From contig OX419758.1 in NCBI GenBank assembly GCA_948567375.1, positions 55,929,001 to 55,993,000 of the forward strand: a DNA stretch of 64,000 bases. Reading direction: 5' to 3'. The stretch is from Lunularia cruciata. Lineage: Eukaryota; Streptophyta; Marchantiopsida; Lunulariales; Lunulariaceae. The stretch's first letter is position 1, and the number at the start of each line of letters is the position of its first letter. This document shows, piece by piece, positions 55,937 through 64,000 of this stretch. A program made the position numbers and the translations under genes. Below the pieces are notes generated by a model. That model saw only the letters and a program-made list of their open reading frames with translations. It was not told where the DNA came from and did no database searches.

Positions 55937-56775
55937 CAATTTCACAATGTAAACCTGTTCGGTCCGGTATTTCACCATACGATCTGTTTACGCGTATTTC
56001 ACCATATGACCCTATTTCAGTCTCACCATGAACGAGGGTCTGCCGCAAGAGTCGCCCATGAAAAAGAGATCATGTCATAACGAGACATCACAGCATGTAC
56101 GCCTCCTGCCTGCCTCTGTGATAGCAAAAATTCCCTCTAAATGTTTGTGCATCTCCACCAATCTGAACAACCCTTCTTATGAAACTACTCTTAATTATTT
56201 TCCGTCTTATCCAGGAAATGCCTGTTAACCAAAGTTAAAGGATCTTGAAATTCAAACTGTTATATTAACAATTGAGATCGTCACGCTAGAGTAACTGGCT
56301 TGAATGAAATGATGTGTTATTTCATCCGCGGTTATGGAGGTGAAGTCCTGAAATACATGTTACATGCTTCATCAAAGAAAAATCCTCCCATATATTGGAC
56401 ACATATGCCACTGAGTGCTCTTCCATTATACATCTAGTGAACTTTTGTTTGGCTATGGTGCGTTTATAGAGTAATAAACACTAAGTTTATTAGGCCGAAT
56501 GGGTATGACCGCGGATCGTGATCCATGTAATAAACACTAAGTTTATTAGGCCGAATGGGTATGACTGCGGATCGTGATCCATGATACAAAGCAGTCTCTA
56601 TGAACACAGGGGCAAAGTAGTGTGGGCGACTCTCATTCACGTCACGAGCAGACTCTTGTTCACAAGGCAGACTATTAATTTATTCACAACGTGTCATATG
56701 GTGAAATATGCGTAAACAGGTCACATGGTGAAATACCGGCCGAAACAAACAAGGTCATATTTGAAATTCTTCTTA
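55937..56775. mobile_element. Non-autonomous element with long terminal inverted repeats
   Basis: GGTATTTCACCATACGATCTGTTTACGCGTATTTCACC at about 55,966-56,003 is mirrored as the reverse complement at about 56,698-56,738. Similarity continues inward (GAACGAGGGTCTGCCG against GAACAAGAGTCTGC, then GAGTCGCC) and outward to about 55,937 and 56,775, giving arms of at least 120 bp. No transposase is inside. The short frame at 56,028-56,228 is not convincing. Likely a MITE or foldback element. Confidence 0.75.
56471..56582 (+). repeat. 56-bp tandem duplication with one mismatch
   Basis: GTAATAAACACTAAGTTTAT starts at 56,471 and again at 56,527. The two 56-bp units differ at one base (ACCGCGG/ACTGCGG). 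Each ends in GGATCGTGATCC, itself a palindrome. Near identity points to a recent event. Confidence 0.95.
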
Positions 56776-58858
56776 CTTCTATTGAAAATTAAATTGAGGA
56801 AATGGAGATGGCTACACACGTGCATGCAACCCAGGTTTAATCACCTGTTTCGTCACCTGAGCGAAATCAGGAATTTGAGTTTCAGTTGCAGTTATGTCTT
56901 TGTCGTGCTTTCGCCAGTCAGGTGTTCGTTCTTTTCCTCGATTGTAGATTAGTTGGTTGCTTTTCCTTACTAGGGGCCATAGTTCTGCTCTGGTTTTCAA
57001 CCTTCTTGTTAATTGGGCCTCGTGATCTCTTTGGTATCTTGTATTCCTTTCTTATGTTGGGCATATTGGGCCTCTTCATACTCCAGACGTTTCATTGGCA
57101 CTGCAGACGCTTCAGTTGAGGTCCGGGTTGTATGGGTGTGTGTGGCCATCTCAGGTTTCATCCCAACACTTGTTTCTCAAGTCACCTGACAGAATGGAGG
57201 AATTTTTTTTTCAGTTTCGCGGGTCTGGTGTTCAATTTTGTTCGATGTACTTCTCATTGTTTTATACTCCTTCCTTCCACCTCGAGGTTTATTATTTGGC
57301 TTGTGTCTTGGTTCGAGTTGGTGGAGGCGATGGTTCTTAAGCTAAACTATAGTTTGCCACAAGCATCTTACCTACCATCTTACAATTTTCACTTTGTAAG
57401 ATGTTAGTTGAGATGTTTTCCTTGTGCAAGACGGTACGCGGTTCCACTCACACGACCCGCGTGGAGTGGAGTTCTGGACGAAACCGCTCATCGAACCTAT
57501 GTTCACGATTCAAGAGTCGTCGTAGAGAGGATTTCGCGCATTCTCATCCGCCTTTCGCGCTTTGTCATCCATTTGGCGCATTGTTATCTATCATCAGGAC
57601 CCAACAATATCCACTCTCGACGGTAACCGGTACTTTGCGAGCGTTAAAGCTAATCCCTTCAGAAACAGGGGAGTGAACTTCCCGATTGAATATACTTCCG
57701 GTTCACGGCAGCTACATTCCATCCAATATGTGCACCCTTAATAACCGCCTCAGATTGGGGAAGTGACCAGGAAAACGAAATAACCGGTTACTAGATTGTT
57801 CAGAACTGCGCAAAGCTATGTGCGTAGGTTACAACGTCAACCACTCGACCTATAAAAAGTTACATGCCATGTGATAACAGAAAATAAAAGAGATAACATC
57901 TACATTTTATGATCTATATATCTTTCACTTGTTCGAGATTATATGTTCATTAGTTTAATTTAGAGTTTAGCTTAGTCTAGATTTTGAGGGTAGATTAACC
58001 TAAGTATGCAAACCAGGAATTTAAGAGAGGTTCACCAACTGGAAGAAGTATAGAAAATATGGACTAGTTTCACCTTCTGGAAAAGGTTCAGAAATGTTGA
58101 TTCATAATTAAGACTCAAAACTAAGAAAACGAAAGTCTAAATTCAAGTTTAAACGGGAAAAACGGGATTTGAACCCGCGACTTACGACTTTTTCTTTGTT
58201 TTCGATGTATATCATCGTTTCACACTCGTCTCACTCGGATTATTTCGGGTGAAGAAGCCTTCGATGATTTCACAAGCTTGTAGTAGTGCTTCAAATAGAT
58301 TGGGTTGGTTTTGGAAAGGGCACCGTTGTAAGTTCAAGTCTTACTAATCCTATTTTCCATAAAACTGACGCGAAGTAATGAACGGTAGGCTGAAGACCTT
58401 ACAAGGATGCGTATTTCGCGCTGGATTTACAGAGTACTAGATCCACTAGGAACCCACCCCCACCGCTTGGCAGCTGGGTGTGTTGAAGGTTATTCCGAAC
58501 TTTGCTAATACGATTATAAATATTTAACTATAGTTGAAATCTTTATTCGTTGTTGAGGGCATCTAAAGGTTAATTTATTCTCGTTCGGAACAGCTAGCAA
58601 TAAAAACCTTAGGAGAAAAAAAATAAAACGAGAGTTTTTTTCTCCAACGTAGGATCTTTTATTGGATAGAAAAGAGACTTATGTCACTGTCAACTCCGTT
58701 TGTCATGGTTATGTACACAAGAATTTCTTAGAATAATCAAAATTATCAAAAGAAGAAGAGAAACGACAAAATAATGTCTTGCAGAGTAGATGGGTTTGAA
58801 CTTATGATTTCCGTGCAAAGATTTATCTTGATCGCGTACAAATGTAATCACAAGCTTG
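56776..58858. other. CpG-containing DNA without a recognised gene
   Basis: Frames of 60-91 codons overlap between 56,725 and 57,676 (for instance 57,401-57,676) but none shows a domain, and adjacent frames compete. 57,430-57,640 has many CGCG and TCGCGC words. From 57,860 the DNA is AT-rich. A tRNA T-arm-like word at about 58,162-58,180 has no tRNA around it. Confidence 0.4.
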
Positions 58859-58889
58859 AAACATGTCACAATCGGATTGTGACATGTTT
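58859..58889. repeat. Perfect 15-bp palindrome with 1-nt centre
   Basis: AAACATGTCACAATC (58,859-58,873), one G, then GATTGTGACATGTTT (58,875-58,889). All 15 pairs match. It could form a cruciform or bind a dimeric factor. No flanking gene was found. Confidence 0.92.
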
Positions 58890-59796
58890 AGTACATATCA
58901 AGAATTTGATTTGCTTGTTAGAATTCGATCCCTAATATGCAGTGTATTATTTATTAAATATTATTGACTTGAAATATCTATATTTTAGTTATTGTGATTT
59001 CTGAAAGTTACTTTCTGTTAGCTACAGTAGACTCCTTATATTTTATATTCTGTTAGCTTATATTCTCTTATTTTTTATGAGCAATACCGTCTACATAGGT
59101 TGTTGTTCCTAAGCTAAAAATTTATATTATCTATATTCTTATAATTTATACAAGAAAATCAAAATAAAATTTAAGAGAATTACGAAAAGGAAAGAATTTT
59201 CGGAAAGAGTTTCATTTATTAACATGACAAGACATTTCTGAAACTTGTCTAGCCATCCAACAGAGAATTGGGGCAGCTCAGCTTCCGAGATTGTGTGCCA
59301 ATTGGTTTGCTTTAGTCTGAATAAAATGGCCATTTATAATAACCTTGCGCGATTGCATTGAAGGAAAACGTAGCTTAGCTTGCCGTTTCGCTGCCAACTC
59401 CTCAAGGGTAAACATAATCAGAAGCTCCCACTTTCCGAGCTCCGACTGGGGCTTGAGGATGTTATGAATTGTTGGTTGGGTATGTCTTGGGAAGATTTAG
59501 ATGGAGCTTGGCCCATTCCATACAGCTTCTTCACATATTCTCTTCGTTGCAGCACCATCCAACTAGCTAACCTTTTTGGTGCCTTTCACTATGATTGTTG
59601 AAATTGTAGCCTGACTAACTTGCACACCGAACCTTTTCTTCGTCCATTCATGGCTTCGAGATCAACTTCGCCACTACAAATAGGACAGATGCGGTGTACG
59701 GGGTATTAAACCTAACCAGACTCCAGTGTGAAATCATTAAGGCCAAACTTTCACATTCAGTGATTTCACACTAAGGCCACATTTTGGTCAAATAAT

Positions 59797-59865
59797 CTCT
59801 TATATTTTATACAAATACTCTCCATCGTTAATATAAAATATAAGAGAGTCTAGTATATTAACGAT
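59797..59865. repeat. Two interlaced perfect inverted repeats
   Basis: CTCTTATATTTTATA (59,797-59,811) pairs with TATAAAATATAAGAG (59,832-59,846). ATCGTTAAT (59,824-59,832) pairs with ATTAACGAT (59,857-59,865). The two stems overlap and so are alternatives. AT-rich, non-coding. Confidence 0.9.
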
Positions 59866-60514
59866 CGTGGTGATGAGACATAAATACTAATACGTGACGT
59901 TATTTTAGTGTGTGTTCCATTTTACACTCTCTTGTCGTCTTGTCGTAACAAGGATTACAAGACGACTATTTTCTGGTACCAAATCTTTACCAAATCTGCA
60001 TTTCGTCGGCCGGAATTCCCACGACTGAGGCAAACGGAGTGCGGGAGAAATGGATACGCGATGCCGAAAAACGAAGAATTTGCGCGATGGGAATGCCAAC
60101 CTGAATGGCGTCAGTCGTTAGCACAAGCTCTTTGTGGGTTCCTCCCGGGAAACAATGCCCAACAATGCACAACAAACAATGCACAAAAAACTTGTCTTGG
60201 GAAAGTCTTATCTTAACGAAAGAGTTAGGGGTAGTCGAGGTTAGTTTAAAAGGTATGCGACAGCCACTATAAGAGGCTGTGGTATCCGACATTCTTCGTT
60301 TATGTCCTTGGTGGCCCGTTGTCATTGACGACCTGGTTAAAGCTCGAGTCATCTTACCTCACAACAAAGATGTGGTGTCAGGAAACTTCCTCGGAGGAGG
60401 CCAGTGACTCCACCAAAACATGACGTAATTCCTTGAATTCGCCCTTCTAATATAGTAGAAAAATATACACACACATCAATTCACAAGAATTAACTTGGCT
60501 CAGAGCTCCTACGT

Positions 60515-60680
60515 ACACCGCAACAGAGAGTAATTTTACTCTATTCCCCTTTCAGTCCTAGGCTACGGACACCGCAACAGAGAGTAATTTTACTCTATTC
60601 CCTTTCAGTCCTAGGCAACGCAGATAAAGGAATTCTACTCCCTTCTATCCCTTTCAGTCCAGAGCAATTTTACTCCCTCT
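60515..60680 (+). repeat. 54-bp tandem repeat, two close units and a decayed third
   Basis: ACACCGCAACAGAGAGTAAT starts at 60,515 and 60,569. The units differ by one C in a C-run and one base near the end. A third, looser unit (ATTCTACTCCCTTCTATCCC, TTTCAGTCC) reaches about 60,680. Confidence 0.92.
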
Positions 60681-60846
60681 CAATACAAATTATAGAGCTC
60701 AATGGGAAGCTCTTTCGACCAATCTTTTTCCCATCCAATCTGTTCCTGAGTCTATCTTGATCCGCTTCTCCTGATTGTCTCCTTCTCGCTTGATCTCTGC
60801 TGGTCCACTTCATGCGAATCAAAATTACTAGAGTTTTTTTTCACAG

Positions 60847-60978
60847 ACGCACTATAGTCGACTCATCGCAATTCTCTCAGCAGGTCAAAGGGTTACCCAG
60901 ATTGGCGAGCGACACGCTGAAATATGAACTTCGTCGGATTACTCCTGCACATATTGTTAGGCCTTGTCAGATATATCT
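60847..60978 (+). CDS. Candidate internal exon of an unidentified host gene
   Basis: A T-run ending CACAG at 60,846 is a good splice acceptor and CT-GTAAGT at 60,979 a good donor. Between them 132 nt stay open in one frame for 43 codons (RTIVDSSQFSQQVKGLPRLA at the start). The exon starts with one base of a codon and ends with two. The long exon at 63,440 begins with exactly one base, so the two are phase-compatible. I recognise no domain. A second frame is also open for about 25 codons, so support is moderate. Confidence 0.38.
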
Positions 60979-61964
60979 GTAAGTGGCCATCATTCATATG
61001 TTATTGGTTCGTCTTGTGAATAACATACATGTTTTATAGACAATATGGTTACACTGCAAGCAGTTTGTTCGTTATGGGACCGAATCTGAACCCAAGAGAT
61101 ATGCTGTGTTGGATAACTCGAAAGATTGTTTACGAACTTTAGATGATGCAAAATATCAGACTGTCAAGTGAAATCTACTCAAAGACACATTGTACTAATG
61201 TCCATCTCGTATTTACAGTCAGATATCCGCGTTCCTTCAGTACAGTCGATCTGAATTTTAATGGCGGCGGAAACATCTACGCAGCTCTCCAATGCGTACT
61301 CTCAGCCCGACGGTAATGAAGCTAACTGTAAACCTTTACCTGATCTAAAACAAGTGTTTAGTTCACGATTCAGATTCATATTGGCGTTACGGACGGCGTT
61401 GGTACTTGAACTAATTATTGCTAGACGATATTTCCTCCTCCCGTCTCGCGCGAAGGAGTATAGTGTCAGAAGTTCACGCATCATTCACTTATGATTTAGT
61501 ACGAAAATGCACCTTAGAAGACCATTTACCCTAGGTCCATAAATTCGGGGCCATCGCTAAAGGAACCCCAACTCCGACAATCTTAAAAGCATGAACTTGC
61601 GAAGAGGGTAACTATACCTTAGCCTGTGTTACAATTTACAAATATTTACGGAAGCTAATTATACCTTCGGTGTCTCATTTTTGCACATATATGCATATTA
61701 ACAAGCTGATTCCCGTGCATCTATGCTGATTTTTTCTCCCCTCTCGTATTACTGACGAGCTTTTTCATTATAATTACATCATTCAATAATCTCGTTGTGT
61801 CCCGGATATGTCTAGACTAAACGATGTTCTTGATTTCAGAGATTCACCCGGTAGGTCTCTATTCCTTCCTTTCTGCCTCTTACTCTAATTTATTTCTTTC
61901 TTGGCGTTCTCATTCTGCTGCTAGTATTATCACGATTACTCTTTTCCTAACCCTAAACGCTTGC

Positions 61965-62425
61965 TTCTTCTTTCCTGTTCTAGCAGTTTACTCCGTATCT
62001 AGTCGGTCTTTTTCTTTCCTCAATATTACTGACTCCTTTTGAGATGCAGTGCAAGTGCAGGGAGCAACCGGGTTTGCCTTTGCACTCATGAGTTTTTGAA
62101 CAGTAACTAACACTTGCTCGGCTATTACGGCACCAATGAAGTGGTATGAATGTGCTTTCGTGGAGGCTTAGTATGGCAGTCTTCTGTTGTTTAGCGTTTC
62201 AGGTCTCAAATATCCATAGCCCTTGCTGCGATATACTCTCTCCCATCCTCTTTCTCTTTGCTCTCGTCTCCTATTATCCAGCTGTGTTACACTGTTATGC
62301 TTCGATCTGCCTCAGAGTGAACACTGTCCACTTCGCACCGGCATTGTTTCACTCGCCATCCTCAACTAGCTCCTCCCTATTATTTTTCATCGCTCTTTCC
62401 TGCTTCATGGTTCATACTTGATTTG
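61965..62425 (+). repeat. Dispersed repeat R3, copy 2
   Basis: Same ordered blocks as 12,680-13,200: TTGCTTCTTCTTTCC, GACTCCTTTTGAGATG, TTTGCACTCATGAGTTTTTG, AACACTTGC, GTTGTTTAGCGTTTCAG and CCATAGCCCTTGC followed by ATATACTCT. Same orientation, about 49 kb from copy 1. Confidence 0.7.
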
Positions 62426-62707
62426 TTCGATCTGTAAGTGTTTTTGCCCGACGCTATACGGTAGTTTATTTTCTTCGTTCACGCGTTGTTTATAGGTGGT
62501 CAAGTATACAATGTATTATATTTTTCGAATTTTGATATATAACTATGATGGGATACACATTGTTATATATATAATTTTATTTTTTTAGTCAATTATGCCT
62601 TTGCTCTGGATTACATTTTACTTTAAGGATTTATCACTCTTCTCGTATTGACCATATTTTAGTTTCATATATAACAAATAAGTTCTGCATCACTCGTTCT
62701 AGGAACG

Positions 62708-63021
62708 GTTTCTGCTCTCATCTACCAATATCCATATTAACATATTCGTGTCAGTGTACACCATTGGGTTTCAATCTGCCCATTGCAGTGAGGGTGATTC
62801 TAAAATTTTTGGAGGTTTAAATTTTCATGGGTAATCCGAACACACCCATACAGGATCACCAACACCAGGATCCTGTATGGGTGTGTTCGGATTATCCATG
62901 AAAATTGACACCTCCAAAACTTTTAGAATCACACTTACTGCCTACAGGCAGACTGAAACCCAAATGGTGTACCTCGACACGAATCTTGTTAATATGGATA
63001 TTGGTAGACGAGCGCAGAAAC
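62708..63021. repeat. Long near-perfect hairpin, about 150-bp arms
   Basis: Left arm 62,708-62,857 and right arm 62,869-63,021 are reverse complements with scattered mismatches, separated by 11 nt. Near the tip pairing is almost perfect (CCGAACACACCCATACAGGATC). Outer ends are GTTTCTGC and GCAGAAAC. No coding frame. A MITE-like foldback or a source of double-stranded RNA. Confidence 0.93.
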
Positions 63022-63129
63022 TGCTCTACTTAAGCAAATGAAGGCATTCAAAGAGCATGGCCTAAGAAATAGTACTTACTTTTTTAAACATAAGGGAATT
63101 TCGCTCTCTTCATCATCTGCCTTTTTCTA

Positions 63130-63372
63130 TGAGAAAAGAAGGCGACCGGATAGCAAGAAGGATGGAAAACCCATCAAGCCCGTACAAGGAGAACACATAA
63201 GAGGTGAAATGATTATTGGTGCTTTTCTATGGAAATGAAAGGCGACCGGGTAACAAGAAGGTTGAAAACCAAGCCGTACACGGAGAAGACCCAATAGATT
63301 AAATGGGGCAAAACCCCATATATAATATCCGAATGAAAAATCTGCGCCATTGCACCTAAGATAGTTACCCTA
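63130..63372 (+). repeat. Dispersed repeat R2, copy 3
   Basis: Carries CCCATCAAGCCCGTACAAGG and AATCTGCGCCATTGCACCTAAGA like the other copies. It has an internal duplication: AAGGCGACCGGATAGCAAGAAGG recurs as AAGGCGACCGGGTAACAAGAAGG about 110 bp later. CpG sites are better kept than in copies 1 and 2. Confidence 0.72.
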
Positions 63373-63439
63373 GGATGATCTGCGTGAGGTCGAGCTTGCT
63401 ATGGAACAAAAATTGATCCCTGCTTCTGGCTGTTTGCAG

Positions 63440-64000
63440 GACTGATCTGAAGACTCAGCTGGAGCTCAAGATTCAGCAGATGACTGTCGGAGTTCCGTCC
63501 GATGGCGAGCAAACACCCGAGCCAACTTCCGGGAGAAAGTCTGGGGCATTCATTTACAGGAGGGCCTTACGGGTAAAACCTCCATCTAGATGCAGGACAG
63601 AACGAGCAACTCCCATATCAGTGCCGCCAACCGTCATCACGAATCACTCCACAACGTGCTCTGTGACTCTTGGTATTAAGAAGCTATTTGCCTGCGGGTT
63701 ACATAAATCGAGGGGTTGTTGCACGAGTTCCGAGGCGTATGGAAATTCACCTGCCTACATAAACCACGGCTTCCGTGAAGTAGCATGGTATTGGTTGTTG
63801 CAGAAGTGGGCTAGCGGATCCGAATTCTCTATTCAAGATCGTTTCTACACAGCGCCCAGACTCCCAGATAATTTGACTACTCAGGCTATCCAGTTTTCGT
63901 CACCAACGGGTATGAACGATCACTCACCCTTGGATATGCACGCTATATGGGAAGTCGATAATCATGAAGTCGACCCTGAAAATATTTCTTGGGATATAGA
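63440..64000 (+). CDS. Long coding exon of an unidentified protein, open to the window edge
   Basis: Translation is open for 187 codons from the acceptor TTTGCAG at 63,439 to the end of the window. An in-frame TGA at 63,414 lies just upstream, so the frame starts by splicing or at the ATG at 63,480. Such an open run is rare by chance in this composition. Base use is balanced and CpG-containing, unlike the transposons. The text starts TDLKTQLELKIQQMTVG (helical), then a basic, Ser/Pro-rich part (RRALRVKPPSRCRTERATP), a Cys-containing part (LFACGLHKSRGCC), an aromatic segment (EVAWYWLLQKWASG) and an acidic tail (EVDNHEVDPENISWD). I do not recognise the family and give no function. The gene continues beyond 64,000. 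Confidence 0.7.

Larger units (their letters stand above)
60979..63439 (+). other. Putative intron holding several repeats
   Basis: If the two candidate exons belong together, this 2,461-bp intron starts GTAAGT and ends TGCAG after a pyrimidine-rich TGCTTCTGGCTGTTT. It contains R3 copy 2, a 314-bp hairpin and R2 copy 3. A 77-codon frame from 61,261 (MAAETSTQLSNAY) lies inside and might instead be a separate small exon. Confidence 0.35.

Noticed and set aside
57401-57676. 91-codon frame in CpG-rich DNA
   Set aside because: A second frame of 72 codons overlaps it. No domain, no convincing start context and no neighbouring exon.
58148-58182. tRNA-like T-arm (GCGGGTTCAAATCCCG on the minus strand)
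   Set aside because: The T-arm/B-box word is good, but no matching acceptor strand, D-arm or anticodon arm fits at the required distance. Similar weak words at 58,330 and 58,790 also lack a tRNA. Treated as chance or a SINE scrap.
59908-60352. Frames of 102 and 121 codons on opposite strands
   Set aside because: They overlap each other almost fully, have no known motifs, and part is a short AACAATGC repeat.
61261-61494. 77-codon frame starting MAAETSTQL
   Set aside because: Attractive start context, but there is no recognisable domain and it falls inside the intron implied by the two phase-compatible exons. Kept only as an alternative.
1-64000. Undescribed defence or CRISPR-like system
   Set aside because: Repeats are tandem or dispersed transposon material with no regular repeat-spacer array and no effector genes. 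The window is plant repeat DNA.

Overview
The window looks like nuclear DNA from a land plant with a large, repeat-filled genome, most likely a gymnosperm. This is an inference from old, CpG-depleted, nested Ty3/gypsy chromoviruses, a PIF/Harbinger transposon with its Myb-like partner, a plant-type LINE and almost no host genes. There are no bacterial operons, CRISPR arrays, rRNA genes or convincing tRNA genes. Nearly every long reading frame belongs to a decayed mobile element.

Layout. 1-9.8 kb: AT-rich DNA, then a gypsy element (family G1, copy A, + strand) whose integrase/chromodomain linker holds a solo LTR of another family (LTR3), a G2 reverse-transcriptase scrap and a minus-strand LINE RT. 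9.8-17.3 kb: CpG-richer, mostly unique DNA with three dispersed repeat families (R1, R2, R3). 17.3-19.8 kb: PIF/Harbinger with convergent transposase and Myb/SANT-like genes. 20.2-21.0 kb: perfect hairpins and tandem repeats. 21.8-28.9 kb: unrecognised degenerate coding sequence and coiled-coil copy A, split by a second LTR3 in reverse orientation. 29.7-32.4 kb: coiled-coil copy B (minus). 32.5-43.9 kb: a G2 chromovirus (+) whose 5' LTR was invaded by a G1 element (minus) that keeps LTRs, PBS, gag, protease, RT, integrase, chromodomain and PPT. 44.3-46.9 kb: coiled-coil copy C, the best preserved. 49.7-54.5 kb: another G2 element, apparently rearranged by an internal inversion and carrying a solo LTR1. 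55-60.7 kb: CpG-richer DNA with foldback and terminal-inverted-repeat elements. 60.8-64.0 kb: two candidate exons of an unidentified host gene that runs off the right edge, with an intron full of repeats.

How the parts relate. G1 and G2 are chromodomain gypsy elements that were autonomous by design. All copies here are dead through stops, frameshifts and lost catalytic residues. Comparing copies gives empty sites and target duplications, so the insertion order can be read: G2 at 32.5 kb came before G1 at 32.7 kb; G1 copy A came before its LTR3; the 50-kb G2 came before its LTR1. The least familiar content is the A/B/C coiled-coil family. It may be a non-autonomous element or an amplified host gene. 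The other items most worth checking are the 62.7-63.0 kb hairpin, the 56-kb inverted-repeat element and the gene at the right edge.
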